The notes: generated by a model from the letters alone, not told the origin. 64,000 nucleotides of DNA from Emiliania huxleyi CCMP1516 (GCF_000372725.1 NW_005201613.1:168676-232675); one strand, 5' to 3'; positions 41,680 through 54,705 are shown, counted from the stretch's first letter. A program made the numbers and translations.

Positions 41680-42690
41680 ATGCAGACCTCGAAATTGCGA
41701 ACGATCCTGCAGCAGCGACGGGAAGTGATACAGCGTGCTGAGGAGCGCAAAGCAGCGGTGGTAGTCGTATCTTTTGTGTGGGCGCTGACGGCGATGACGT
41801 TCTTGGCAGGGTTGTGGCCGCCGCCGCGTCGAACGGGGCAGTCGCCGACTCTGCATGCACTGCCTCCGCCGGCGATAGGACCGCCACCTCTTCCGTCGCC
41901 AATCGCGCCGCCCTCGTCGCCGCCGTCGACGCTGCCGACACCTCCGCCGTCGCCGCTGCCGCCACCTCCGCCGTCGCCGCTGCCGCTGCCGCCACCTCCG
42001 CCGCTGCCGCTGCCGCCACCTCCGCCGCTGCCGCTGCCGCTGCCGCCACCTCCGCCGCTGCCGCTGCCGCCACCTCCGCCCTCGCCGACGCCACTACAAT
42101 CGCGATGGGACTCGCTTCTCAGATACGCACACAGCCTCGGCAAAATGCAAGGATGGCGCCGGGACTCGAGCGAGAAGAGGCCCACCGTCCTCGGTGTCTC
42201 CTGCTCAGACCGCGAGATCTACCTCGGCCTCGCCGCCTCCGCGGCGGTGGCGATGTACGTCACTTGCAACCATGCAGACTTCCGCCCTGCCGTGGCGAGC
42301 GTTAGTCTGCTCCTGGCATTTGCCGTGGTTGCAGGCTTAGTCATGGGCCTGCCGATCACGTCAGGGACGCTGGCCCGCATCCTCGAGCTCTGCGTCGTGA
42401 CAAGCGGCTGCATACTGCTCGCCATCCGCATCTTTTCACAGCTTCGCCGCTTGATGCTCCCGAATGAGCCTGCCGGACTACCCCAATATATGTCACCGAG
42501 GACGCGGCCTGCTTCGCCGAGGGCGGCAGCGGCTCGGGCGCCCGCCGACTCGGCCTCGTTGAAAGCGCTCATGACCGACCTGCTCCGAGAGCCGACTCTG
42601 CGCTTGTCGGCGCTGGGCGAGTCTCGCGATACGGATTCCCCAAGAGCGCCGGCATGGGCGTCGGGCTCCGCATCACGGTCTCCGCGATAG
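41680..42690 (+). CDS. Hypothetical membrane protein with proline-rich linker
   Basis: The single exon of 336 residues begins MQTSKLRTILQQRREVIQRA. A first membrane helix (AAVVVVSFVWALTAMTFLAG L, about 25-46) is followed by roughly 90 residues of PPPPPLPLPL-type sequence, then three more hydrophobic helices (YLGLAASAAVAMYVTC, VASVSLLLAFAVVAGLVMGL and LARILELCVVTSGCILLAIR I) and a Ser/Arg/Pro-rich tail. The proline tract comes from a CCX repeat open in other frames too, so the CDS is supported mainly by the hydrophobic pattern on both sides of it. No family recognised. Confidence 0.5.
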   Translation: MQTSKLRTILQQRREVIQRAEERKAAVVVVSFVWALTAMTFLAGLWPPPRRTGQSPTLHALPPPAIGPPPLPSPIAPPSSPPSTLPTPPPSPLPPPPPSPLPLPPPPPLPLPPPPPLPLPLPPPPPLPLPPPPPSPTPLQSRWDSLLRYAHSLGKMQGWRRDSSEKRPTVLGVSCSDREIYLGLAASAAVAMYVTCNHADFRPAVASVSLLLAFAVVAGLVMGLPITSGTLARILELCVVTSGCILLAIRIFSQLRRLMLPNEPAGLPQYMSPRTRPASPRAAAARAPADSASLKALMTDLLREPTLRLSALGESRDTDSPRAPAWASGSASRSPR

Positions 42691-43211
42691 GCGAGTCACA
42701 GGCTGTTGCTACCCTAGACGCGCCGTTGGATTGCGCTGCATGGAGCATATGCACTCTGACTCACTCTGGCTTCAGGCTAGGCTTGGTGGCCTGGAGCTCA
42801 TGTTCATGTAACATGTGTGATGACCCCCCCCCCCCCCCCCCCGCCCGCCCGCCCCTCCCCTGAGCCTGTGTGTGCGCTGCTTACCTTCGTGTGTCTACCA
42901 TGTGCCTTGTGTGTACCCCCCCCATCCTGCATCCATGTTCCCGTGTGTGTGCGTCACGGATTTCTTTTGGACCGGATGCCAAGGACTGCCCGACTGGCTT
43001 ATACACATTGGAGTGGGTCCGTTTGTGATTGTGTGTAAAGAGAAAGGCCGCTGCGAGCTGTATATTGAGCGTGTATGAGACTTGAGTCGTGAGAGAGCAA
43101 CTCCGTAGACCGTACCTGATCACAAAACTCACATGAACTCGTAAAAAGAGCCCTATATGCAACCCATAGTCATAGTTTTCACTTTTGCGCTCTCAGATCA
43201 TTTGACGAGAG
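42691..43211. other. Intergenic, no feature recognised
   Basis: Two C-rich runs (42825-42860, 42917-42925) and short gtgtgt stretches; no supported gene. Confidence 0.5.
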
Positions 43212-44030
43212 TCAGGGGTCTCTGCAAGCAATACGCCCGGTGCTGATCAGCCAGCCCACGACGATGCCGATCGGGTTGATGACCACGACGGAAAGGAGGC
43301 TCAGGAGGCTGCTCGCGCTCTGGCGCAGGCTCAAGGGCACGCCCTCGGCGTCCCCGAGGTACCTGTACGCCATGGTGGTCACGTAGCCCTCGAGACCGCC
43401 GCATACTGTGATTGAGAGCATGTAGAGCAGCTGCCCTTGCCACGTCACCCAAAACGAGCGCGGTGTTCCAAACACGGCGCCACAGATGAAGGCGAGGCTG
43501 ACGAGCTGCAAGAAGGTCAGAGCGTAGAAGGTCCGACGCGCGCACGGCGCCAGGGAGGAAATGAGCGAGCCAAGGGGCACCAGGACCCAAGCAGATGTGA
43601 GAGCCGTGCGGTTGACAAAGGCCCCCTGTGGGCCGTCACAGCCGCCGGGGTCGGTCATGCTGGCCCCAATCATCATCACGTTGACGGCAACGTCCCACTG
43701 GACCACCTGCACGAGCGTGCCCCCCATGACAGGGCCGAGGAGAGAGCGCGGGCACGCAAAGCCTCTCAGAGTCCAGCTGCTTGCTGGCTGGCGCTCCTCC
43801 TCCTCCTCTTCGCTCTGCTCCTTCTTTCCGTCCAGTCCCGAGCTCTGAACGTCGCCGCGCAGGCCCGCTCCTGTGCGAAGTATCCAGAGCCACGCACCAC
43901 ACGCTATCAGGGAGAGCATGGCGTAGGTGGCAAAGAGGAGGCGAGACGGGAAGCGATTCCTGCTCCCAGTCGGGTTCTGAAACTCTGCTGCTAGCGTGGT
44001 GATCAGCGACGAGAGGGGTCGGTATACGGT
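43212..44030 (-). pseudogene. 5'-truncated multi-pass membrane transporter
   Basis: From about 44030 the minus strand reads PLSSLITTLAAEFQNPTGSR, then a helix FATYAMLSLIACGAWLWIL, an acidic loop (KKEQSEEEEEERQ), and at least five more helices: VVQWDVAVNVMMIGASMT, LTSAWVLVPLGSLISSLAP, FYALTFLQLVSLAFICGAVF, LYMLSITVCGGLEGYVTTMA, LLSVVVINPIGIVVGWLIS. The order and GYVTTMAYRYLGD are reminiscent of solute carriers of the MFS/SLC52 kind. Reading upstream, a stop comes before any ATG and no acceptor is apparent, while the first in-frame ATG (43919) lies inside a helix. I therefore read it as a truncated gene. Confidence 0.5.
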
Positions 44031-44880
44031 GTATCAATGAAGTGATGCACTTGATGCAAGGGTGCCATTGTGCTCTACTACAAAAGTTGTGTAAGATGCC
44101 CAAGTCTCAGACACTCAATCCTTAGCGGAGCTGAGTTCTGACGGTGTGAACACGAGCAACCGAAGTGACAACCGGGACCGGGCCGCACGCCGGGAGTGCC
44201 CCGACAGCCCGACTAGCAGTGACGGGCGCGGATGAGTGAATGAGAGGTCGCTATCAGTGGGAGATGTGTTGTTAGAGACTAGGACTGCCTATCTCTCGCT
44301 GAAAGGAACCTCTCATTCGCTCGTCCGCACCCGTCACCGCTCACGGAGTGCTCCGCGTGCCGCACCGGCCGCCGCCGGCCGCGGCCGCTTACGCGGTAAC
44401 GGAACAGTGTTACTACTCCGCAACGTTGAGCTGGATCAAACTGAATAGTGCTCCTGAAAGCCCTCTCTCTGGGCTCTGCCACACAGAAGCAGCTCACGAC
44501 TAGCAGCTGGTGTGGCTGTATTTGTAGCCATTTTTAGGCTTCAACTGGTCCCAAAATAGTAGCAACACCTCATGAAAATCAGTCAAAAAAGCCCCCAAAA
44601 ATCGGCGCCTGCGGCGGGCTACCTGGGGCTGCAGCCCCAGACCCCCTTGACTGGGGGGACCCCCCCCAAGAGCACCCCCGTCGCCCCCGGGGGCCCGTCG
44701 AGACCCCAGGCTCCTGGCGAAGGGGTGCTCAGCGCTGTTGGAGCGGTGCACGGGTTTTTCTTTTTTCGCACAACTCAACCCTCTTCCGAGTATTTCATCC
44801 CCTTATCATAATTTTTACGAGGTCTTTGAGCTCGTGTCTGGTCATCGTACGTTTCGAAAAAAATTCGCGCGAGACCGAGC
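44031..44880. other. Intergenic with a palindromic G/C element
   Basis: 44620-44700 contains ctggggctgcagccccag and several C/G runs that can fold back (ccccttgactggggggac). Nothing else is supported. Confidence 0.5.
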
Positions 44881-46963
<2,083 letters not shown>

Positions 46964-47149
46964 CGACCAGGCCTTCCTCCGAAGAGATTCGTGGAGAGAG
47001 TGAACTGGATGACTCTGCAGGTCGTCCTGCAGCGGCGGCGCAAACATCGGGAAAAAGAACACCCTGTACATCCGGGCAAAAGGTTGGTCCCTCCCTCCCT
47101 TGGGGTTTTATATGTTTTCTGTCTTTCTTTTTACGAGGATTGGCCTTCC

Positions 47150-48557
47150 TTACGCGTGCCGCTCCGCGGCCGCGGCGAGGCGCGGCGAGCGGCGCGGCTC
47201 CTTGCGCGCCTCGGCGTCGGCCGCGCCGCCGCCGGCGTCGGGCGCGCTGCTACCGCTGCCGGCGGCCGCCGGCGCAGGCGACAGCGGCGGCTCGCGCGCG
47301 CGCTTGCCGAGCAGCTGCTTGAGCTTCGCCTTCGCCTCCGCCTCGCTCATCGCGTCGACGGCGTCGACCTCCGCGTCGCGCGCCGCGGCGGCGAGCGCCG
47401 TCGAGGCCGCCTCCTTCAGCTCCTGCGCGCGGGGAAAGGAAAGGGAAGGAGGCACGCAGCAGTGAGGGAGGAGCGGCTGGGTGCTGCCACACTGTCTGTA
47501 TGAGTACATACGGAGCTCGTGCGGAGCGTCGTACCTGGACGGAGGTGGCGCCGGTGAGCTCGAGGGTGTGGATGGCGTTGCCGTCGAGCGTGCGCAGCGT
47601 CACGCGCTGCCGCAGCGCGGCGAGTGCGGCGAAGTCGAGCTGCCCCGACGTTTCGTGGAACATGCCGCCGCGGAGCCGGAGCACCAGCTGGAGCGTCGAC
47701 TCCTTCTGGACGTTGTAGTCGACGAGCGTGCCGTCGTCCTCCAGCTGCATGCCGGCGAATGAGATGCGCTGCTGATCCGGCGGGATGCCCTCCTTGCCCT
47801 GGATCTGCTCCTTGACCTCCGCGATGGTGTGGTTCGGGTGCAGCGCCAGCACGAGAATCTTGCCGGTCAGCGTCCTGCAGAAGATCTGCATGCGATGCGG
47901 GTCGTGCCGTGGGTCGTTGGCCGCCGCGTCCGCCAACAACAGCACTCGCGGGAGCACCAGGTGCAGCGTCGACTCCCTCTGGATGTTGTAGTCGGAGAGG
48001 GTGCGGCCGTCCTCCAGCCGCCTGCCGGCGAAGATGAGGCGCTGCTGGTCGGGCGGGATGCCCTCCTTGTCCTGGAGCGTCGCCTTGACGGCCTCAATCG
48101 AGTCGGAGGGCTCCACCTCCAGCGTGACCGTCTTGCCCGGCAGGAACTTGACGAAGAGCTGGATGCGCATGCCGCCAGGTCCGCGCTCAGAACCGGGGCG
48201 GCCAGACGCCTTCGGCAGCTGCTGCGGTGGTGCGAGCCGCGCTGCCTGATCCGGGACACGCCACGCCTGCTCCGGGACACGCAGGTCGAGCAGCTCGATG
48301 CATCGGCCGACCCGGTTCAGCAGCTCGTCCAGCTCGCTCAGCCGCCTCACGCTGCTGCCCGCGTCGTCGACGCGCACGCTCGTGGAGCGGCCGAAGTACT
48401 TCACGAGCAGCGCCTGCTTCTCGACTGGCACGCCGTAACAGGATATCTTCTGGTTTAAGAAATATTCAGGTGTTTTAGAAATTCGTTGCTCGGCGGCAAA
48501 ACTGTGCCAAAAACCGGCGGCCGGTGTGCTAGTCGCAGCGCGGCGGCTACCGGCCAT
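47150..48557 (-). CDS. Double ubiquitin-domain fusion protein
   Basis: Exons 47535-48557 and 47150-47422 join at TSVQ/ELKEAA (GT-AG intron) to give 431 residues. Residues 1-129 are a helical region of unknown family ([20 protein letters not shown]). The first ubiquitin domain is at about 130-205 ([20 protein letters not shown] ... [10 protein letters not shown]) and lacks the C-terminal RGG. The second is at about 223-298 ([20 protein letters not shown] ... VLRLRGG) and ends in a cleavable RLRGG followed by [11 protein letters not shown]. In both, Lys48 is replaced ([16 protein letters not shown]); Lys63 is kept only in the second (NVQKEST). The C terminus is an Ala/Glu-rich helix pair ([22 protein letters not shown]) and a basic tail. 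It may be a ubiquitin-like fusion processed by deubiquitinases. Confidence 0.85.
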
Positions 48558-49035
48558 GGCGTCGGACGCGCAATACGAAGCCCTTTTCGCGCTCGACTTC
48601 GAGGAGGAGGCTCAAGGTGTGGAGGAGACGCCCTCTGAGACGTCCTCTCAGGAGGTGACGATGAAGGAGCTGTGGCGAGCGGCGGATGCGGACTCGCCGA
48701 GCCCCGAGGCAGAGGCTGCTGCTGGCGACGAGGCGCGCGAGTCCGCTCCCGCTGCACCGGGCGTCGAGCCTGCCGCCAAGCCGCTACCGGCCTGCGCGTC
48801 GGATACGTCGGCACCGGCCACGCCCCCAGCTGCGCCTGCGGCCACGCGGAGCCTCGAGCCAACCGCCGCAGAGGCTGCTGCTGGCGGCGAGGCGAACGAT
48901 AAGGGCAGTGGCGAGGCGAGCGAGGCGAGCGAGGCGAGCGGCGAGATGACTGCAGCCAATTTCGAGAAGGCATACGCGTCGATGCCTGAGCCGTTTTGCA
49001 ACCAGCTCGCGACCTCGGCCTTCCAGCCACGGTGA
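48556..49035 (+). CDS. Acidic Ala/Glu-rich hypothetical protein, head-to-head with the ubiquitin fusion
   Basis: The 160-codon single exon starts [20 protein letters not shown], continues with Ala/Glu/Ser/Pro-rich low-complexity sequence, and ends [31 protein letters not shown]. The start lies in a ccatgg palindrome shared with the divergent gene's start. The first 20 residues and the last 30 look specific rather than compositional. No family recognised; it may be a short acidic nuclear protein. Confidence 0.45.
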   Translation: MASDAQYEALFALDFEEEAQGVEETPSETSSQEVTMKELWRAADADSPSPEAEAAAGDEARESAPAAPGVEPAAKPLPACASDTSAPATPPAAPAATRSLEPTAAEAAAGGEANDKGSGEASEASEASGEMTAANFEKAYASMPEPFCNQLATSAFQPR

Positions 49036-50590
49036 AGTGTTGGCAAAACAAGACACAGAGCTCACACAGAATCACAGCGGGAGGAAAGCGGCGAGTCGCA
49101 ATTCCTGGGGTCCTTGTGGCGGGCCACCCTGTCCAGAGAGGCATGGATGCCAATCTGGGGTCTTTCGACCGAGTCTATGAGCCCTGGCCGCTCCCTTGAT
49201 CGCAGTTTCTTCGGAAAAACTGTTATCTCGACATTCACTAAGCTGTCAGTGGAGAGACCACTTCACAGCTGTATGCCTTGCTCCTTTAGGTGCTCTGTGC
49301 ATCTCTGACTCTTCCGCATGAGACCGCCTGAGTAACATCAAAGAGATATATTCCCGTTTCGTGCACAAAGAGCACAAAGGTGGCACCCTCGGCCAGCTGA
49401 AGCTCTCGACTCGTCCACCTTGCTCTGGACTATGCCGACCTCAAACCACCAGCGCCAGCAACGACGTGCCGCGGCTCGCCACGCATCTGTTGCGACCGAC
49501 GACGTGCCCGACGCCGTCCCGCGGCCGCCAGGAAGAGGCCCGCGCAACCACTTCTGGGACCCGCGGCCGCCGGGCGTGTGGCGGCACAACGAGTCGAACG
49601 AACCGAACCAGCGCAGAGCGGCGCGTCTCACGAGCGCCCGCGGCCGCCACGCCGCCGCCGTCCGCGGCCGACGGTGGTCGCGAATCAACGCGGCGCGGTG
49701 CACCGCTGCGCCTGTCCTTCCGCGCCGCTGGACGTCGGCCGAGAAGACCGCTTCCCTCTGGGGACCCGACTCCGCGAAGATCGCGCGCGCGTCGTGAGTG
49801 GCGGCGCGCGCGCGATCTCTGTTCCCGGGCACGCCGGTCGCAGTGGCATGGGATCCCAGGCTCAAAAGCGCTCAACAGCGAGCTGCTCCTCCTCCTGCCG
49901 CCGCTCCGCTCACCGAGACAACTCGGTGCCGCCGTTCTCGCCGCCGCCGCCGCCGCCGCCGCCTCGCGCCTTGCCTCCGTCACCGCCGCCCTCCATCTCG
50001 CAGCGGCGCGTCCCTCTGATGGCGCGGGCTCCTCGCTCGTTGGCGCCTCGCCGCCGCCCCCCCTCTCGCCGCCGCTCCGCTCGTGGCCGCCCCATCCCCT
50101 GTCAATCCCGCCGCCTCCCCTGTCGATCCCCCCCACCGCCGCCACCGCCTCGCGCGTTTAGCGGGCCTTTAAGCTTAGGAATCCTAACTAGAGGTAGGGT
50201 GCCCACAGGACCCAAAAGAAAATAGCTTTCCGCCTCAAAAAGGGACGCACGAGGCAAATCTGATGTTGGAGTGTTCCAATAGGAGCGAGGCCTCTTCCGT
50301 TGGGGGACAGCCTATAAAGAAAAGAAACGCAATGTCGAAGGTGCCACCTTATCAACCACAAAAATAGGCCCGCGCGTGCTGCGCGGGCCCGGCGAGCGAC
50401 TAGCGAGCCAACCTGCTAGTCTGATATAAGAGGGCTCCCGCGCCGGCGATCAACACCGCAACTCCTTTTCTAAATTTCACCACTCTTCTTACGCGCGACG
50501 ACGCTACAGCCTCCACCAAACCTCACACTTTTACTCACCCTCGGACATGCTTGCACCGTCATCCTGCGCGTCTGATGCGTCGCGCATCTG
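49036..50590. other. Region without a supported gene; repeat C copy and a strong hairpin
   Basis: 49243-49297 is an inverted copy of dispersed repeat C (12553-12605). 49420-50160 has overlapping open frames on both strands made of Arg/Ala/Pro-rich text (GC-rich composition); a piece such as RNHFWDPRPPGVWRHNESNE looks protein-like but I could not build a gene. 50367-50389 is a near-perfect hairpin (ggcccgcgc, loop gtgct, gcgcgggcc). Confidence 0.45.
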
Positions 50591-50594
50591 CTCG

Positions 50595-50732
50595 TCAGGT
50601 AAGGTAAGGTAAGGTAAACTTCTCCACACACACGAGGTGGTGGGGCAAGGGGGGGCAACCCTCGCGTCTCCACGTCTGACGACAGGAGCCCCACGGCATT
50701 CAAAGTGCAAGGCCCGGTGCGCGTGGGTGAGC

Positions 50733-50812
<80 letters not shown>

Positions 50813-52838
50813 ACGTCACTGCATCCTCCGCCGGTTCCTCCCGTCGCCTCTTCTTTGTTCGAATGTTTTTCAATCCATCCTTCACGAAGCCCTCCCATGT
50901 AGCTAGCGTTCTTGGCGAATGTCTCGAAATGGCCAGCAGGCGCTGTCTGCTCGCGGTCTGTGCGGGCCGCTCGTCCTCCTCGCCCTTCTTTCGTCCTCCC
51001 GTCCCTCCCCTCCACCATGGCCTTCTCGGCACTTCTTTCTCCATCCGCCTCGCCCTGCCTTTTCGCATCGTGCCGTTCGCCCTCCATTCGGTGACCTCCA
51101 TGGCTGTCCGCCCCTTTTTGGGTGGCGCTCTCGATACGGTTGCGTCAACCTCGACGTCGCTGTCGCCCTCCCCGTCCCCGCCGGCGTCCGTGCCTCGGTT
51201 CGCGTCATCGGTAGCGTCTCCGTTGTTCCCTCGTGCCCCGCCGTCGCCCTCTCTGCTCGGGCCGTTAGCGATTTCGCTCCTCCTGCGTGTCGCCCCTCCG
51301 TCCCCTCCCCTTTCTTCGTCGTCATCGTCGCTGTCGCGAAAGCCCTCCGGTCCCTCGATTCCCTCGCCTATCCCCTCCGCTGCGTCGTCCCAGTTTATAT
51401 CCTCATCCTCTGCGCACGTCGCGTTGGCTTCCTCTCTCCCCCTTTCCTCCCTGCCCCTCTCGCTGTCTGGTGTTAATGGACCCCCTTCCTCTCCCCCGCC
51501 ACCGTCACCGTCTCCATCCCCGTCGCTACCGCCCTCCATGCCCGCCGCCCTTTGTTTCACACTCGTCTCTGCCATGTCCGCCGTCGCCGCCGTCCTGTCT
51601 GCTGCGCTCCGTGCTCCGTGGTACAGTCGCTTATTGTTGTTCAGGATTAGCTCACGCACCAGGACAGCCTCCTGCTCGTTATTTTGGCTTGCCGATATGC
51701 ATCCAAAGTTCCACGCTAGCTCCTCCTTCGTCACGTCTATCTTTTTGCAGTATCTCGCGAATGCCGTCCGCGCTTGCTGGGGTGTTATTGCGTTCGGATC
51801 CGCCCTGGTCCCCGCCCTGTATCCCATCTCCTTGCGGTGGCTCCTGTATGAGTCCCCATATGACCATGTGATTTCTTGGCCTTCCTTGACTCCCCTCTCT
51901 GCAAACAGGACCATCACCTGCGCAGCTGCCTTGCCTAATTGTATCTCCTCGTAGCGTACGAAGTGCGTCGCCCTCGTGCCTCGTTTCGGCTCATTCGATG
52001 CTGCAGGCCAGTCGAAGTTACACCGCGCCGCGACGCTGTCAAAGTCGTCCCCGCTCTCGTCGTCACTTCCATCCAGCTGCGTCCCCCCTGCTGCCGTGTG
52101 TCGTGATAGTTCGTCTGGTACTGTCTCTGGTGGCTGCGCCGTTCCTGTCCGGAAGATCTCCCCAGTGTAGATGCTACACACCTCAAATTTCTCTAGCCTC
52201 CTCGTCGCCAGTAGGCCGAGTTCCCCTTCCGCTATGCTAGAGGGGCCTACCTTCGCCCCTTCCACCGTGCCGCCCGTCGTTAGCATGGCCGTCGTTACTT
52301 TCGCCGCCGCCTCTGCTGCTTGTCGGCGGAGCGCCTCGCGCCTTCCCTCGTCTCCATGCTCCTGGTCTTGTTCTTTTTGTTTTCCTGCGCTTCCTGTCGC
52401 TGGTCCGGCGACGTATCTTGCCGTCTGCCTTCGCTTCCTGGCGGGCCGCGTTTCCTTCCCCTCGTCCCGTCTGTTTTCTCCTGCGTGGTCGCCCTCGCGT
52501 GCGCCGCTCGCCGTCTGTTCTCCTCTCTGCTCGCCGTCCTCGTCCCCTCGCTGTCGTCGCTTCCCTCCGGCGCTCGCCGCATCGTCGTTCCTATCACCGC
52601 GTTTCCTGCGCTGGCCTTCGCCTTCGAGCTCGCAGTGGGTCGTTTTGAGTGTCATCCCCATCGCTCTCGTCGTTCTGCTCGTCACCCTCTCCGTCACTCG
52701 CGTCGGCGGGCGACCGGGCTGTGGGTGCGGCCTGCTTCTTTCTTGCGCTCGCAGCGCCGGCGCCACGGCGCCGTTTGCGTCCGTCCTTTGCGCTTCGCTT
52801 GGCAAGCTCGCCCGCAAAGTACGCCGCGCGCGCGGCAT
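50595..52838 (-). mobile_element. Retroelement with SET-like ORF and (TTACC)n tail
   Basis: The minus-strand ORF 50811-52838 (675 residues) is charged and repetitive at both ends (Arg/Glu-rich) with a structured middle: LEKFEVCSIYTGEIF (about 215-230), ARCNFDWPAASNEP, THFVRYEEIQLGKAAAQVMV and ERGVKEGQEITWSYGDSYRS (about 310-330). YTGE, followed by a strand and G-x-E-I-T-W-x-Y-G, is the hallmark of a SET domain C-terminal part, though the N-H-S-C motif is not visible. It then reads AFARYCKKIDVTKEELAWNF GC and ends LKNIRTKKRRREEPAEDAV. Its 3' side has a GT microsatellite (50737-50812) and ggtaaggtaaggtaaggtaa, i.e. TTACC units. A truncated relative lies at 16505-16861. No reverse transcriptase is visible, so the element class is inferred. 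Confidence 0.6.
50737..50812. repeat. GT microsatellite
   Basis: About 38 perfect GT units in the 3' region of the retroelement; absent from the related copy at 16505-16861. Confidence 0.98.
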
Positions 52839-53290
52839 CCCAGACGCCCTCCCCGTCGGCGTAGCCCGCCTCCCAGATGGCGAGCACGGGGTTGTGCTTG
52901 AGCTTGCGCAAGTGGGCGCTCTCTTTCTTCGGGTCGAAGCCCACCACGTAGACTAGCTGCGGCTGCCCGGCGCACGGTCTTGGCGACCGCCGGCGCTGCG
53001 CGCCGGTCGTGCTGCTCACGCTGCCGGCGGCGCTGGTCGCGCGCCTGCCGATCGCGCGTGTTCGCGGCGGCTGCATCTCCTGCTCGTTTCGCTCGCACCC
53101 GAGCGGCTGTCGCCAGGCGCTTCAGGTCGGCGGTGCTGCGCGCGCGGCCGTCGGCCAGGCACAGCCACATGTCCTCCTCCTCGGCAGGCTCGCACGGCTT
53201 GCCGTCGAACTGCGGCTGGCGCCCGCGACGATGCTTCGCCCAGGCCGGGCACGATGGTGCCGCGACGAGCGGCGTCGAGGCGACGGCCAT
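52626..53290 (-). pseudogene. Unknown ORF disrupted by frameshift next to the retroelement
   Basis: Starting near 53290 (MAVASTPLVAAPSCPAWAKH) the frame reads CEPAEEEDMWLCLADGRARS TADLKRLATAARVRAKRAGD and a basic helix. It then shifts to another frame that reads QLVYVVGFDPKKESAHLRKL KHNPVLAIWEAGYADGEG and ends basic and acidic (DASDGEGDEQNDESDGDDTQ). The two halves look like one protein interrupted by an indel near 52975, perhaps the upstream part of the retroelement or a host gene into which it inserted. No family recognised. Confidence 0.4.
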
Positions 53291-53374
53291 CGATGGGTCC
53301 AGAAGACTTGGAGACACTTCTCGACCAAAAAATCAAAAAAATCGAGCACAATTGCGTTACATGGCCCGTTCTTG

Positions 53375-54573
53375 TCAAAGAAAGATTCCAAATTTATCAG
53401 CTAAATCGCGGCTGCGAGAGACGAGAGGAACGTTTGTGAAGCCCTCCGATGCGAAATAAACCAACGTCGAAGCCGGCGGGCAGAAAACGCGGGCCGGGGT
53501 TTTTGCTCTCATCTGTTGAAACGAGTCGAGTAGCAGGTCGGCGCGGAGCGGCGAGGCCCCGTCGCCTCGGATGAAGCCGTCGAGGCGCAAGTCCTCCAGC
53601 GCGCGAGTCGGGAAATCGAGGTCGACTGGGAGCGCCGGGTTGGTGCCCACCGGGCCGACCGGCGGCGCCCCGTGCGGCGGCCATGGGGCGCCTGATGGCG
53701 GCCGCGAGATGTCGATCCGGACGGTGACCACCTCAAACGGCTTCGGGCCAAACCCGTGCGTGAGGGGCGCGCGGTGCTCCCAGCGCGAGTAGTGCAGGAG
53801 CAGGCGCTCGAATGGCAAGCACTGAGACACGTCGACCTCGAAGGAGAAGGCGCAGATAATGTCGAGCACGTCCTGCGGCAGCTCGATGAAGGGGTTGCGG
53901 CCGGCGGGGTAGTCCTCGTCCCCGGGCCCCATGATCATCACCAGGCGCGGGGACTCGAGAAAGGGGCCCACGTCGGCAGGGCACCGGGCAAACTCGCGCC
54001 AACGCGGGTGCGGGTCCGTGCTGTTGAACATCTTGTCCGCGGGGATGGCAGAGATGTCCCAGGTAGTCTTGCACAGGCCCTGCAGCGTCCTGCGAGAGCA
54101 AAGGAGGGTCGGTTTCCGCGGTAGCGGCGGGCCGCTGCACAGGCGTGGGGCGCACACCGCCGCCGGTAGACGACCTCGCTGCGCTGGGCTTTGAGGTTGT
54201 AGTCCTCGAGCGCGCTGAGCGACGCCACGATGATCTGCCGGCCGCTACGAGCGTCGGTGTCCTGCTGCTTCAGCAGCTTGCACGTGGACACGGGCGCCGG
54301 GCCGCCGTACCACGGTTCGAGCGCGCCGAGACTGTAGTTGTCGGTGCACCAGGCGACCTTCTCGCCGGGAAAGAGCTGCTCCTCCTTCTCTACAGTGACG
54401 ACGGGGAGGCGGCCGGCGCGGTTGCACTCGCGCGTGTACTTGACCAAGCTCTTGCACTGGCGGAGCGTCGGGGCGGCGTGTTTCGCCCACTGAGCGTTGC
54501 CAACATCTTCGCCTTCCCACACGAACCGCTTTGACCCCTCGAAGTCCTGCGGGCTGTCGTACGGCAGCGTCAT
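53375..54573 (-). CDS. Hypothetical protein, two exons, 376 residues
   Basis: Exon 1 (54158-54573) starts MTLPYDSPQDFEGSKRFVWE and continues GNAQWAKHAAPTLRQCKSLV KYTREC, VAWCTDNYSLGALEPWYGG, IIVASLSALEDYNLKAQRSE VVYRR. Exon 2 (53375-54089) continues TLQGLCKTTWDISAIPADKM FNSTDPHPRWREFARCP, VGPFLESPRLVMIMGPGDED, IELPQDVLDIICAFSFEVDV and ends SRDLADKFGIFL. The intron 54090-54157 is GT-AG, 68 bases, and the total is a multiple of three. The composition is clearly that of a folded soluble protein rich in Trp and Asp. I do not recognise the family. Confidence 0.75.
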
Positions 54574-54705
54574 GCTCGCGGCCGCAGCGCGTAAATTTTG
54601 TGTCACGCTCAAAATTTTCACGCGCAGCAACTTCTTGACAAGACCCACACGTATATAGTGTGGAAGATGTTGGAGCGCTGCTTAGTCAAATGCTTCTGCG
54701 TTGTT

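Noticed and set aside
42105..42305. Second Ala-rich gene overlapping the proline-rich membrane protein
   Set aside because: The Ala/Thr frame is simply the shifted reading of the CCX repeat. The frame with flanking hydrophobic helices is the better candidate.
49361..50161. A 266-codon plus-strand and a 234-codon minus-strand frame
   Set aside because: Both strands are open with Arg/Ala/Pro composition expected from GC-rich DNA. No motif, splice pattern or family similarity supports either.
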